A stretch of DNA of 64,000 nucleotides from Hyphomicrobiaceae bacterium (GCA_025351355.1 JANXWC010000251.1:1-64000); one strand, 5' to 3'; counted from the first letter of the stretch, positions 24,213-34,009 are shown. Notes: a model not told the origin generated them from the sequence alone. Numbers and translations: made by a program.

Positions 24213-25180
24213 TAAAAAACTTCGCACGCGCCTGTGCAACTGGAATTGCAACAATTCCAGGTGTGACCATGCCGACAACTCGGTTTGTAACCGGTCCCGT
24301 CAGGTTCAAGTCAGCCTGGCCATACAAAGCCATTGCCGCCCTGGCAAGCAGGGTCACCGCACCCCGCACGCTGATTGAAACCAACTTCGGCATTGCCACT
24401 GAAATCCGGGCATTGGTGCCATCCGACAAACACTACCTGCTTTACGGCCGTCCTGATCATATCGAGCACGAACGCGGCACGCTTGATTTAGCGAGAACTT
24501 TTGCGAGGCACAGCCGAGCCTTTGTCGATGTTGGCGCGAACGAAGGCCTATTTGTTTTTAGCGTCGCCTCCGAAATTGGACTGAGCCAAGGGGCCCGCAT
24601 CCATGCTTTCGAGCCCGATATAGATCTCTACAACAGATTGAAGTTGAACCTCTCTCGCAATATGATTGGTGCCAAGCTCAACCAAATCGCAGTTTGTGAC
24701 CGCATCGGGCGCCAAACATTCCATCGCAATCTTAACAATGACCTGTCCGGTTCATTGGCAAAATATTTTACTGAGAGTCACGAAACAATCGCCGTTGGAA
24801 TCGACACGACCACGCTGTCTAACTATCTCGTAGCGAACGATCTCACCGACGTTTGCCTGAAGATCGATGTCGAAGGCGCGGGCTCGCTGGCCTGGGCAGG
24901 CACTGAGGGAGCGCGCGATCGCATTTCTTGGCTGCTGATTGAGATCATCGGGCCCGAAGTTGCCGAAAACCTGCCTCGCCGAATTCTCGAAGAGACCGGT
25001 TGGTCTGCTTATTATATTCGAGACTATGAACTCGTACCTTCGATCGCGGGCGAATTTGACTATCGGGCGCCATTTTATAACTGGTTGTTTTGCCCGGCTG
25101 ACCGAAATCAGCTGACAAAATTACTTACAGGATCCAAGTTCCGGGTGCTTGAGCCAGCGTCATCCAAGGAAGCAAGGTGA
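24209..25180 (+). CDS. FkbM-family SAM-dependent methyltransferase
   Basis: A 323-residue O-methyltransferase-like protein of the FkbM family. It has FVDVGANEGLFVFSVAS (SAM-binding, about 108-124), IHAFEPDIDLYNRLKLNL, VCDRIGRQTFH, the CLKIDVEGAGSLAWAG motif that is the FkbM signature, and a hydrophobic IIGPEV stretch. These enzymes methylate hydroxyls on glycans or polyketides. A second FkbM gene is at 29721-30590, so the polymer or its reducing end probably carries more than one methyl ether. Starts in ATGA overlap with the amidotransferase and ends in GTGA overlap with the following glycosyltransferase. Confidence 0.88.
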   Translation: MIKNFARACATGIATIPGVTMPTTRFVTGPVRFKSAWPYKAIAALASRVTAPRTLIETNFGIATEIRALVPSDKHYLLYGRPDHIEHERGTLDLARTFARHSRAFVDVGANEGLFVFSVASEIGLSQGARIHAFEPDIDLYNRLKLNLSRNMIGAKLNQIAVCDRIGRQTFHRNLNNDLSGSLAKYFTESHETIAVGIDTTTLSNYLVANDLTDVCLKIDVEGAGSLAWAGTEGARDRISWLLIEIIGPEVAENLPRRILEETGWSAYYIRDYELVPSIAGEFDYRAPFYNWLFCPADRNQLTKLLTGSKFRVLEPASSKEAR

Positions 25181-26250
25181 AACTACTTGCCCTTCTCACC
25201 GATGGGTTTGGATCGTTTGGTGGCATTGCGCAGTACAATCGTGATTTAATGACGGCCCTCAGTCAGTATCCCCGCATAAGTCAAGTTGTGGTCTTGCCGC
25301 GATTTGGTGATGCCAACTCCGAACTGCCAACTCACTTAACTCAGATCACACCCGTTGCAGGCAAGATGGCTTGGTGCCTGCAGGCGACAAAAATCGCACT
25401 GCGGACAAAATTCGATGCCGTCTTTTGCGGCCATCTCCATGCGGCACCCTTCGCTGCTGGACTTGCAAAATCTCTGTCAATCCCCTTGTGGATCCAAGTG
25501 CACGGGATTGAAGCATGGACGCCGCAAGGCGTTATCGCAGGTTGGGCTCTCGACCACGCGCGCTTGGTGACTGCTGTAAGCCGGCATACAAGGGATCGCC
25601 TGCTGTCCTGGGCGGATATTGATCCGTCTCTGGTTAGAGTTTTGCCTAATACCATTGCCACAAACCCCGGCTGTCCGAGCAATCCATCACACCTATTTAA
25701 ACGCCACAATCTCGCTGGTAAAAAAGTGATACTGACCGTCGGTCGTCTCGCCGCGGCTGAACGCTACAAGGGGCATGACCGAATAATAGCGGCACTGGCT
25801 GATATTCGCTGCTCATGCCCAAACGCCGTTTACTTGGTCGTCGGTGGCGGGGACGATCTCCCCCGATTGCGAAGTCTCGCTGCGACTTGCGGCGTTGATG
25901 AAGCAGTTATCTTTGCAGGACGCGTGGCGGCAGACGAGATCGCGGATTATTTCGCCGTAGCGGATGTTTTCGCAATGCCGAGCACAGGTGAGGGCTTTGG
26001 TATCGTCTATCTGGAAGCGGCCGCTGCCGGACTTCCTGTAATCGCCGGCAATCGAGATGGCAGCGTCGACGCCCTAGCCGATGGCAAGATCGGTAATTTG
26101 ATAGACCCAGAAAATTACGCTGAATTAGTCAACGCTGTTGCGGATAGGCTAATCGGCGGACGCGACGCTGGGTCCGAAGGCGTCGACCGTTTCGCTTTTC
26201 CACGCTTTGCAGGACACGTACATGCGCTCTTCGAGCAACTCGTTCGTTAG
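25177..26250 (+). CDS. Glycosyltransferase family 4
   Basis: A 357-residue retaining GT-B enzyme. The N-terminal acceptor domain begins LLALLTDGFGSFGGIAQYNRDLM. The C-terminal nucleotide-sugar domain has ILTVGRLAAAERYKGHDRII (about 188-207), ADVFAMPSTGEGFGIVYLEAAAAGLPVIAG with the EX7E motif (about 267-296). Donor and linkage cannot be predicted from the motifs. The start is GTG 25177 in GTGA overlap. The stop lies inside the start region of the ABC permease gene, so the two are coupled. Confidence 0.92.
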   Translation: MKLLALLTDGFGSFGGIAQYNRDLMTALSQYPRISQVVVLPRFGDANSELPTHLTQITPVAGKMAWCLQATKIALRTKFDAVFCGHLHAAPFAAGLAKSLSIPLWIQVHGIEAWTPQGVIAGWALDHARLVTAVSRHTRDRLLSWADIDPSLVRVLPNTIATNPGCPSNPSHLFKRHNLAGKKVILTVGRLAAAERYKGHDRIIAALADIRCSCPNAVYLVVGGGDDLPRLRSLAATCGVDEAVIFAGRVAADEIADYFAVADVFAMPSTGEGFGIVYLEAAAAGLPVIAGNRDGSVDALADGKIGNLIDPENYAELVNAVADRLIGGRDAGSEGVDRFAFPRFAGHVHALFEQLVR

Positions 26251-27100
26251 AAAACAGCTGGCCAGCATGCCTCACTCAGACGAGCCCTCGCTCACCAAGA
26301 TCCTACCGCCCAGCGGCTGGCAATCGATCAACATACGAGAGGTTTGGCTCTATCGCGAACTTATATGGGTGCTGACCGAGCGTGATATAAAGGTCCGCTA
26401 CAAACAGACTGTCCTCGGATTCGCATGGGCAATCATCCAGCCCGTCATGATGATGATCGTGTTCTCAATATTCTTTGGGCAACTCGCGAGAATGCCGTCG
26501 GACGGCTTGCCGTATCCGATCTTCGTCTACGCCGGTCTTCTCCCGTGGACGTTTTTTGCGACCGCAATTTCTGGTTCGGCCACGTCCCTCGTTGGTTCAT
26601 CCAATCTGATCAGCAAGGTCTACTTTCCTCGACTTGTCATACCCATCGCGTCTGTCGGCAGTGGGCTCGTCGACTTCGCCATCGCTGGTGTCATCTTGCT
26701 TCTGATGTGCCTTTGGTTCGGGATCGGCTGGAGCGTGAATCTGCTGATGGCACCATTGCTTGTTGCCGGCACGATATTCATCGCCCTGGGCGTCGGAATT
26801 ATCCTTGCGGCACTCAACGTGGCTTATCGTGATTTTCGTTTCGTCATGCCGTTTCTCATCCAATTCTGGATGTTTGCGACACCCGTCGTCTACCCGGCGA
26901 CTCTCGTTCCTGACCATTGGCGGTGGCTGCTCTTTCTCAACCCGATGGCCGGTTTTATCGAGGGTTTCAGGTCGGCATTCCTTGGCAGGCCGATAGACTT
27001 GACCGCCATCGGAATTTCTCTGTTTGTTGCGATCTGCGTCTTCCTGATTGGGATTGCGTTCTTTGGAAAGATGGAACGGCGTTTTGCCGACATCATATGA
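26222..27100 (+). CDS. ABC-2 type polysaccharide/polyol-phosphate export permease (Wzm/KpsM-like)
   Basis: A roughly 292-residue inner-membrane permease with six hydrophobic helices. The cytoplasmic N-terminus has the family's REVWLYRELIWVLTERDIKVRYKQT... run leading into the first helix, then GFAWAIIQPVMMM, IFVYAGLLPWTFFA, SKVYFPRLVIPI and LNPMAGFIEGFRSAFLG. All are typical of Wzm-type exporters of ABC-dependent O-antigens and capsules. ATG 26222 has AGGA seven bases upstream; ATG 26267 is a second choice. The ATP-binding partner (Wzt), nearly always the next gene, is absent here and I see no ABC ATPase anywhere in the window. Confidence 0.92.
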   Translation: MRSSSNSFVRKQLASMPHSDEPSLTKILPPSGWQSINIREVWLYRELIWVLTERDIKVRYKQTVLGFAWAIIQPVMMMIVFSIFFGQLARMPSDGLPYPIFVYAGLLPWTFFATAISGSATSLVGSSNLISKVYFPRLVIPIASVGSGLVDFAIAGVILLLMCLWFGIGWSVNLLMAPLLVAGTIFIALGVGIILAALNVAYRDFRFVMPFLIQFWMFATPVVYPATLVPDHWRWLLFLNPMAGFIEGFRSAFLGRPIDLTAIGISLFVAICVFLIGIAFFGKMERRFADII

Positions 27101-27122
27101 CACCATCGCCCGTCCACCTCGG

Positions 27123-28490
27123 ATGAAACCTGTGTCCGATCGGGTTTTGCACGTTCCCTTTACCTACTTTCCCGACGCAATCGGTGGGACAGAGGTCTAC
27201 GTAAACGCACTCGTAGGCGAACTGCGTGGGCACGGCTACACGTCGTATGTTGCAGCACCCAGCTCCGTTGCATCTCGCTACATCTACAACGACGTTCAAG
27301 TGCTTCGTTTTGCAACAGATCCACGACCACGCCTTGAACTCGCCTATGGCGTGCCTGACGCCATCGCTGCGTTGAATTTTGCGGCCGTCCTTGAGGAACT
27401 TAAACCTGCTATTGTGCACCTTCATGCGCGAACCTCGGCGATCTCCGAGCAAGTTGTCGACATTGCTCACGCGTCCGGCGCGCGTGTTGTGTTCACCTAC
27501 CATACGCCGACCGTCAGTTGCGCGCGCGGGACTATGATGTCCTTCGGCAAGTCCCCCTGTGACGGACTGATCAGCAAAAGACATTGCGTTGCTTGCGCAC
27601 TAAACGGTAACGGAGTTCCCAGAACCATCGCGGAGTTTGTCGCGAGATTACCTGATTCCGCACTCGCCACAGCCGCTGTAATAGGAAATCTATCAGCCAT
27701 CTTATCGCAAATTCGGTCGCCGTTTCTAATTGCAAGTCAGCGCCAGCGCTTTCTCAACCTGATGTCGAAAGTTGATCACATCGTTGCTGTGTGCGAGTGG
27801 GTTCGCAACGTGCTGCTGACGAATGGTATCAACGCATCCAAAATGACCCTATCCCGCCAAGGCGTCTCGGTCGCGCCACCAGCACCACCGGCGCCAAGCG
27901 CCGAAAGGTCACGATCCGGTAAGCTGCGAATCGCCTACTTCGGCAGAATTGATCGCGCAAAAGGTCCGGACTTGCTGGCAGAAGCGCTGCAATACGTCAC
28001 GGCAGAAAACATTGCAATCGACATCTACGCTGTCCGCCAGCATGGTAGCGACCGGGATTACGATGCGCTGGTGGCGTTTGCGTGCAAGGACAATCGTCTG
28101 ACCCTACGGCCAGCGGTGGCTGTCGACCAGGTACAGGCCACGATGAGCCAATACGACCTCGTAGCCGTGCCGTCGCGCTGGCTGGAGACTGGACCGCTGG
28201 TCGTGCTTGAGGCCTTTGCCGCTGGAGTCCCAATCATGGGCGCTGATCTCGGAGGAATAGCGGAGCTGGTTCATGATGGAATTGACGGCATCCTGGTCTC
28301 CCCAGATGATGCCGCCGCTTGGTCGCAAGCCCTCACCCAGGCTGCGAGCGATACTGGCAAAATCGATCAAATGCGAGCGAACGTCCGGCCTCCCCGCACG
28401 ATGGCTGCTGTGGCGTTGGATATGGCAAGACTTTATGCTTCGCTTGCGGTACCACCGCCCATTGACGCGAAACATACCTTTGCCGCATGA
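27123..28490 (+). CDS. Glycosyltransferase family 4
   Basis: A 455-residue GT-B protein, longer than the neighbouring GT4 enzymes. The N-terminal domain has HVPFTYFPDAIGGTEVYVNAL and IVHLHARTSAIS. A middle insert contains several cysteines (TVSCARG, KSPCDG, KRHCVACAL) that might bind a metal. The donor domain shows RIAYFGRIDRAKGPDLL (about 283-299), the proline-rich hinge before it, and LVAVPSRWLETGPLVVLEAFAAGVPIMG with the glutamate pair. ATG 27123 is used; the frame extends upstream into the permease without similarity. The stop overlaps the next start by ATGA. Confidence 0.9.
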   Translation: MKPVSDRVLHVPFTYFPDAIGGTEVYVNALVGELRGHGYTSYVAAPSSVASRYIYNDVQVLRFATDPRPRLELAYGVPDAIAALNFAAVLEELKPAIVHLHARTSAISEQVVDIAHASGARVVFTYHTPTVSCARGTMMSFGKSPCDGLISKRHCVACALNGNGVPRTIAEFVARLPDSALATAAVIGNLSAILSQIRSPFLIASQRQRFLNLMSKVDHIVAVCEWVRNVLLTNGINASKMTLSRQGVSVAPPAPPAPSAERSRSGKLRIAYFGRIDRAKGPDLLAEALQYVTAENIAIDIYAVRQHGSDRDYDALVAFACKDNRLTLRPAVAVDQVQATMSQYDLVAVPSRWLETGPLVVLEAFAAGVPIMGADLGGIAELVHDGIDGILVSPDDAAAWSQALTQAASDTGKIDQMRANVRPPRTMAAVALDMARLYASLAVPPPIDAKHTFAA

Positions 28491-29674
28491 AATCCACCGC
28501 GGCAAAAAAAACGCGCCGCCGCATCGCCTACATTCAATACACCAATCCAGCCGGTTATCCGCCGTTGGAACATTCGTCTCGCATCCTGGTCAACAACGGA
28601 TTTGAAGTTCTGTTTCTCGGCGCGCAATCGGCTGGCTCGGACATGCTGTCCTTTCCTGACAATCAATCCATTTCCGTGCGTCGCTTCCCAGCTACAGGAA
28701 AGGGTTGGCTGCAGCGGCTTAACTACGTGGCATTTACCGCGTGGTCGGCGGCTTGGTGCGCTCGATTTAAGCCGGAATGGATCTATGCATCCGATCCACT
28801 TTCTTGCCCGGCGGCTCTGGCCGTCACGCGAGTGGTCCGCAGCAACACCATTTATCACGAACACGACACACCCGCATTCAATCTTCAATTATCGGGCATG
28901 CAACAGGTCATCCGCGCCGCGCGCCAAAAATTTGCTGGTAGTGCCGACGTCTGCATTCTGCCGCAACAGTACCGACTGCAAGAATTTCTGAGCGAAACCG
29001 GACGAGTAAAACCATCATTCTGCGTATGGAATTGCCCGAGCATCGGGGACGTGGCAGAGCCGCGAACGGATCCGGTTGGCATGCGAATGCCTGTTCGTTT
29101 CTACTATCACGGCAGCCTGAACTCTGAGCGGCTTCCGATGAGCGTTTTGGAGGCCTTACTTCGAGCAGGTGAACAAGCGCACTTGACCATCGTCGGCTAT
29201 GAGACAGTTGGAAGTATCGGATATATGTCAAATATGTTGCAGCGCGCCGCCGAATTAGGCTTGGCGGGGCGCGTCAGGTATCTCGGACCACTTTCGCGAC
29301 GTGAACTCTTGCTGGAGGCGGGAAATGCCGACGTCGGCCTTGCATTTATGCCGCCCTCTTCAAATGACATCAACATGGCTCATATGGCCGGTGCATCCAA
29401 CAAGCCGTTCGACTATCTCGCGAGGGGACAGATGCTGCTCGTGTCCGACCTAGCGGATTGGCGAGACATGTTTGTGGTCCCCGGCTTCGCACGGGCGTGC
29501 AATCCCTACGATACGACGGAACTGACAAACGCCATGTCATGGTGCATCGAGCATCCCGAAATGATTCGTGAAATGGGGGAGGCTGGACGCCGACGCATAC
29601 TCTCCGAGTGGAACTATGAGCGCTGCTTTGCGCCAGTTCTGGCGCAACTATCCGGGATGGGTCAGCGCGAGTGA
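28487..29674 (+). CDS. GT4-like glycosyltransferase
   Basis: A 395-residue GT-B protein. The N-terminal domain (AYIQYTNPAGYPPLEH, FEVLFLG) contains the segment WIYASDPLSCPAAL and the YHEHDTPA loop. The C-terminal domain has FYYHGSLNSERLPMSVLEAL, VRYLGPLSRRELLLEAGNADVGLAFMPPSS and KPFDYLARGQMLLVSD, which is the pattern of family 4 members with a shortened EX7E region. It overlaps the previous gene by ATGA. A 46-base gap follows, one of the few in this run. Donor unknown. Confidence 0.85.
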   Translation: MKSTAAKKTRRRIAYIQYTNPAGYPPLEHSSRILVNNGFEVLFLGAQSAGSDMLSFPDNQSISVRRFPATGKGWLQRLNYVAFTAWSAAWCARFKPEWIYASDPLSCPAALAVTRVVRSNTIYHEHDTPAFNLQLSGMQQVIRAARQKFAGSADVCILPQQYRLQEFLSETGRVKPSFCVWNCPSIGDVAEPRTDPVGMRMPVRFYYHGSLNSERLPMSVLEALLRAGEQAHLTIVGYETVGSIGYMSNMLQRAAELGLAGRVRYLGPLSRRELLLEAGNADVGLAFMPPSSNDINMAHMAGASNKPFDYLARGQMLLVSDLADWRDMFVVPGFARACNPYDTTELTNAMSWCIEHPEMIREMGEAGRRRILSEWNYERCFAPVLAQLSGMGQRE

Positions 29675-29720
29675 CAACTCTGGTGTTCCGACAACGTATA
29701 CTTGAAGTGAAGACATCCAC

Positions 29721-30590
29721 ATGAGTCTTCCTGAACAGGAATATCTATCTGCGTACGAGGGCGTCATAGCGCGAGCATTGCGAATTCTACCGCCGGGATT
29801 CATTGGCAAGACACGATTGTCACGTCTTGTCGGTGAACGAATATTACAAAAGCAAAACGTAAGAGTTACAACACGCCGCGGCATGCAATTTCTGATGCCA
29901 TCTTTGCGGGAACCCGTCGCTTTTTATTGCCTTTTCGACGGAGTATATGAGCCCGAAACGATGAAACTTTTGGCGCAGCACTTGCCCGTGGGAGGCACGT
30001 TCGTCGATATTGGAGCTAACGTCGGTGTTTTTACGGTTCATGCATCTCGGCTAGTCGGCCACGCTGGACGTATCTTGGCGGTCGAGGCATCTCCGCAAGT
30101 TCAACCGTATCTGGAACACAATCTATGGCTCAATGGATGCACTAATGTCGTCCTCGTGAAGAAAGCCGTTGCAAGAAGCGGCCCCACACGGCTTCCATTT
30201 TGGCCAGCGCCGCCAGAAAAATTTGGCATGGGAGCGCTAGCCGCGCAATTCGACACCGATCCGACTTTCGTCAACGCGGACACCCTCTCCGCGATGTTGC
30301 AAAGCAACCATATAAAACGTGTCGATATGCTTAAGATCGACATTGAGGGGTTCGAAGCTGAAGCATTTTATGGAGCAAAGGACTTGCTTACAGGTCCACA
30401 TCGTCCCCGCATAATATTCGAGTTTGCGGATTGGGCTGAGACGCGCGCTGGCGCGTCGGCCGGTGACGCACAAAGATTGCTTATCGGCCTCGGTTACGAG
30501 CTTTTCATAATCGAAAACGGCGGCGTGTTGCGCAAAATTCAAGAGCCACTCGTCAAGAACTCAGCGAATTTTTTGGCCGTACCATTATGA
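29721..30590 (+). CDS. FkbM-family SAM-dependent methyltransferase
   Basis: A 289-residue FkbM-type methyltransferase, the second in the locus. It has FVDIGANVGVFTVHASRLVG (about 94-113), ILAVEASPQVQPYLEHNL, the VDMLKIDIEGFEAEAFYG signature (about 200-217) and IIFEFADW. The order of motifs is the same as in the 24209-25180 protein, but overall similarity is low, so they probably modify different positions. ATG 29721 sits after a 46-base gap. A 58-base gap follows before the GT2 gene. Confidence 0.88.
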   Translation: MSLPEQEYLSAYEGVIARALRILPPGFIGKTRLSRLVGERILQKQNVRVTTRRGMQFLMPSLREPVAFYCLFDGVYEPETMKLLAQHLPVGGTFVDIGANVGVFTVHASRLVGHAGRILAVEASPQVQPYLEHNLWLNGCTNVVLVKKAVARSGPTRLPFWPAPPEKFGMGALAAQFDTDPTFVNADTLSAMLQSNHIKRVDMLKIDIEGFEAEAFYGAKDLLTGPHRPRIIFEFADWAETRAGASAGDAQRLLIGLGYELFIIENGGVLRKIQEPLVKNSANFLAVPL

Positions 30591-30648
30591 CTGTTGGAAC
30601 CGAAATTCGGCGTGCTTTATCGAGCCATCCCTTACGGAAGTCAGGCGA

Positions 30649-31728
30649 GTGAGTGGTGTTATTAAGTCATCTGGTGATCTTGCACCGCCTTATTTCTCAA
30701 TTTGTATCCCGCAGTACAATCGCACCGATTTCCTGATCGAGGCATGCCGAGCCTACGCCGCACAAACATTTCGGGATTTTGAGGTCTGCATCAGCGATGA
30801 TTGCTCTACCGACGGCAAAACTGACGAACTCATCGCTTTTCTGCGCAACAGCGGCATGCGATTTACCTATTCAAAAACCTCAACGAACCTTCGCTACGAC
30901 GGGAATTTGCGCGCCGCTATTGCACTCTCGACCGGTCGCTACCTGTTGCTGATGGGGAATGACGACAAATTGAGCGCGCCGACCACCTTGCAGACCCTGC
31001 ATGACGCGATCAAACGCGTGGGCGACGTCGCGGCGGCGATTACCAATTACAAGGAATTGTCGACGAATACGACGTTTCGTCGGATGGGTGCCACCGGGGT
31101 TCTCGGTGCTGGCCCGGAAGCGGCGCTTGCGACTTTCCGTAGTTACAGTTTTGTCAGCGGAGTGATCTTCGACGGTGCTCAGGCGCGATCGGAAGCTACG
31201 GTCGAAGTCGATGGCAGCGAAATGTATCAGATGTTTCTGGGCGCTCGTCTCGTTGGCCGCGGTGGACGGTTTCTTGCTATCGATCAAATCTGTATCGACA
31301 AGGACATCCAGATTGCCGGACAGGATGTCGACAGCTACCGGCAGCGTCCGCGCCTTCAGCCGTGTCCGATTGTTAAACGTCCATTGCCCATGGGGCGCCT
31401 GTTAGAGGTCGTAACCGCAGGCCTCCGCCCCTCGGTGTCAGCCGCGGAACTTGACAGTCTCGGCTTCAAAATAGCTTGCCGCCTATATGCGTATACCTAT
31501 CCGTTCTGGGGAGTCGAACTGCGGCGCGTGCAGTCTATGCGCTATGCCATCGGCGTGCTTTTAGCGCTCAGTCCCAGTGACATAGCACGCGATTGCGGAA
31601 TGTCTTGGTATCGCCGCCTGATGCTTTGGCCCATCTACGCGACGACAAGTGCAATTGCTCTGTTGACGCCTCCCAGTGTGTTCGATTGGCTGCGGCCCCG
31701 GCTTTATCGGTTGGCAAAACGCACGTGA
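30649..31728 (+). CDS. Glycosyltransferase family 2
   Basis: A 359-residue inverting GT-A enzyme. It has FSICIPQYNRTDFLIEA (about 16-32), FEVCISDDCSTDG with the nucleotide-binding aspartates, and YLLLMGNDDKLS as the DXD-like element (about 98-109). The C-terminal third contains hydrophobic segments that may lie on the membrane. The start is GTG 30649; the stop overlaps the next GTG start by GTGA. Donor unknown. Confidence 0.88.
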   Translation: MSGVIKSSGDLAPPYFSICIPQYNRTDFLIEACRAYAAQTFRDFEVCISDDCSTDGKTDELIAFLRNSGMRFTYSKTSTNLRYDGNLRAAIALSTGRYLLLMGNDDKLSAPTTLQTLHDAIKRVGDVAAAITNYKELSTNTTFRRMGATGVLGAGPEAALATFRSYSFVSGVIFDGAQARSEATVEVDGSEMYQMFLGARLVGRGGRFLAIDQICIDKDIQIAGQDVDSYRQRPRLQPCPIVKRPLPMGRLLEVVTAGLRPSVSAAELDSLGFKIACRLYAYTYPFWGVELRRVQSMRYAIGVLLALSPSDIARDCGMSWYRRLMLWPIYATTSAIALLTPPSVFDWLRPRLYRLAKRT

Positions 31729-32816
31729 ACGCGCCCGAACATCTAACATCGGATGATGTGATCGACCGCTTTCGTGAGGGCCGTGTGATCATTGTTGGAG
31801 GCGCAGGCGGCACCAACGTCGGCGATAGCTTCTGCCGGGCTGCGTCGGAACTCGGATTGTCGGCTGAACTGGTGGACAGCAGCGACGCGATGGCGCCAAC
31901 AGCCTTCGCTCAGAAATTGCTATGGCATTTCGGCGGACGCCGACCCATGCATCTCAGCAGGTTCTCAAAACAGCTTGTTGCTTCTGTTGCACGAGATCCC
32001 GCCCAAATCCTTATCACAACTGGCGCGGCCCCGTTAACGCGGCGGGCGTTAGCCGAGCTCAAAGCGCTCGGAGTTACTTGCGTCAATTTCTCAACTGATG
32101 ACCCCTTCAATCCGATCCACCACGCACGATGGCACGTCCGGAGCTTGCCCGCCTACGACATCGTGTTCACCCCACGGCGCGCAAATATTGGCGACTTCGC
32201 TGGACTGAAGTGCAGCAACGTCTGCTACCTGCCTTTCGGGTACGATCCTTTGCTCTTCAAGCCTGTCACGGTCGACAGCGCCGCACGCTCACGGCAGACG
32301 CAAGTCTTGTTCGTAGGCGGCGCCGATCGGGATCGCGCTGCATTTTTCGACGCGGCAGGCGCTGCCGGTTTGGAACCCACATTGGTTGGGAGCTACTGGG
32401 AGCGCTTTCACGTCACGCGCGGCGCTAGACTTGGTCAGCGATCGGCCTCGGAACTCTGCCAATTGACTGCAGAGGCGGCAGTCAATCTCTGTCTGGTTCG
32501 GCGCGCCAACAGGGACGGACACGTGATGCGCTCGTTCGAAATTCCCGCCGTCGGCGGTTTCATGATCGCGGAAGATACCCTGGAGCATCGCGAGATATTC
32601 GGGGCAGAGGGGAGTTGCGTCTTGTATTTCAAGACGCCGCAACAGGCTGCCGAAAAGACCAATTGGGCACTTGTGAACCCTGCCGAACGTCATCGGATGG
32701 CTGCGGCTGCTAACCGACACATCCTCTTGGGCAAAAATACATACCGCGATCGACTCCTTCAAATTCTCACCGCAATTGCCGCCATAGTTCCGCGTCAAAC
32801 TGAGCGCCCAGCTTGA
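31725..32816 (+). CDS. CgeB-like glycosyltransferase
   Basis: A 363-residue protein resembling the CgeB/GT family 1-like group. The N-terminal half has VIIVGGAGGTNVGDSF and VNFSTDDPFNP, the latter a family feature. The C-terminal half has VLFVGGADRDRAAFF, NLCLVRRANRDGHVMRSFEIPAVGGFMIAE (about 257-286) and LEHREIFG, typical of CgeB-type donor domains. GTG 31725 overlaps the previous stop by GTGA; the frame itself extends back to 31593 within the previous gene. Named after the Bacillus spore-coat protein, but such proteins are also common in polysaccharide loci. Confidence 0.82.
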   Translation: MNAPEHLTSDDVIDRFREGRVIIVGGAGGTNVGDSFCRAASELGLSAELVDSSDAMAPTAFAQKLLWHFGGRRPMHLSRFSKQLVASVARDPAQILITTGAAPLTRRALAELKALGVTCVNFSTDDPFNPIHHARWHVRSLPAYDIVFTPRRANIGDFAGLKCSNVCYLPFGYDPLLFKPVTVDSAARSRQTQVLFVGGADRDRAAFFDAAGAAGLEPTLVGSYWERFHVTRGARLGQRSASELCQLTAEAAVNLCLVRRANRDGHVMRSFEIPAVGGFMIAEDTLEHREIFGAEGSCVLYFKTPQQAAEKTNWALVNPAERHRMAAAANRHILLGKNTYRDRLLQILTAIAAIVPRQTERPA

Positions 32817-34009
32817 AGAACCTAATTTCCCGTAAGATTGACATTATCGTGCACGGCCGATTCCACGGCTTTTCGCTGGCACACGCACTTCTGTCGCTGG
32901 GTCACGATGTTGTCGTGCATACAAACTATCCGGCGTCCGTCGTCGAAAGGTGGCACGTTCCACGCGCCCACGTACGCTCGTTCCTGCCGCACGGCATCGC
33001 TTCCCGGCTCGGATCGAAGATCAAATCTGTGCGGGCGCAAGCGCTGCTCGAGCCGGCCTTGCACAACGCGTTCGCTCGATGGGCTGCGCGCGGCGTCCGG
33101 ATAGACGCTGATATTATTTATGGTTTTTCCGGCGTAATGGAGCAGTTCCTGCGTCGGCCACGCCCGCAGAAAAGGCAATTGCGCATCTTATTGCGCGGGT
33201 CGTCGCACATCCGCGAACAATCAGATTTACTGCAGGCTGAAGAACGCCGCGTTGGCTTAACGTTGGATCGACCAAGCCAATGGATGATCGAACGCGAGGA
33301 ACGAGAGTACGAGCTCGCGGACTCCATATTCGTGCTTTCTAATTTTGCGCGGGACAGCTTCATCAAGCACAAGATCCAGCCGAACCGCATCATGGTGAAC
33401 CCGCTGGGAGTGAACATCACACAATTTCAAGCGGACGTGGACGCACTTGCAGCCCGGCGCAAGCGCATACTTTCAGGCGACCCGCTTCGGATACTCACTG
33501 TCGGGACCTTTTCCTATCGTAAAGGTGCACGAGATCTCGTCGACATAGCGAGAAGCCTCAATCACTTAATGTCATTTCAGTTTGTGGGCGATTTCCCATC
33601 AGAGACGAGTAAGCTTCGCCAACACGCTGCTCCATGGATTGAATTGAACGATAGAGTGGCTGAGGCCACACTACCGTCATACTATCGGGAGACGGATCTG
33701 TTCTTGTTTCCGACGCTTGAAGATGGTTTTGCCGCGGTGCTAGCGCAGGCCGTGGCGGCTGGTCTACCGATCCTCGCAACCACCAACTGTTCGGCGCCCG
33801 ACATGATTGCGGCCGGTTCCAGTGGCTGGGCCGTGCCCATACGTTCGGTCGGTGCGTTTGCGGAACGCTTGCGTTGGTGCCATGACAACCGGCCGGAATT
33901 TGCGGCTCTGATCGGGGAAAAGCGGAACAACCCGGGTATCCGTACTTGGATTGAAATGGCGACCGAAGTTATCGCCTACCATGACAGGTGGCTGCAAAAT
34001 GACGCGTGA
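32813..34009 (+). CDS. Glycosyltransferase family 4
   Basis: A 398-residue GT-B enzyme. The N-terminal domain contains DIIVHGRFHGFSLAHAL and the RGSSHIREQ loop. The donor domain has RILTVGTFSYRKGARDLVDIA (about 224-243), FQFVGDFPSET, and LFLFPTLEDGFAAVLAQAVAAGLPILAT with the EX7E-like pair (Glu/Gln variant: DGFAAVLAQA), so the second acidic residue looks replaced by Gln. TTG 32813 overlaps the previous stop by TTGA. The stop overlaps a GTG that could start the next gene. Confidence 0.88.
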   Translation: MKNLISRKIDIIVHGRFHGFSLAHALLSLGHDVVVHTNYPASVVERWHVPRAHVRSFLPHGIASRLGSKIKSVRAQALLEPALHNAFARWAARGVRIDADIIYGFSGVMEQFLRRPRPQKRQLRILLRGSSHIREQSDLLQAEERRVGLTLDRPSQWMIEREEREYELADSIFVLSNFARDSFIKHKIQPNRIMVNPLGVNITQFQADVDALAARRKRILSGDPLRILTVGTFSYRKGARDLVDIARSLNHLMSFQFVGDFPSETSKLRQHAAPWIELNDRVAEATLPSYYRETDLFLFPTLEDGFAAVLAQAVAAGLPILATTNCSAPDMIAAGSSGWAVPIRSVGAFAERLRWCHDNRPEFAALIGEKRNNPGIRTWIEMATEVIAYHDRWLQNDA

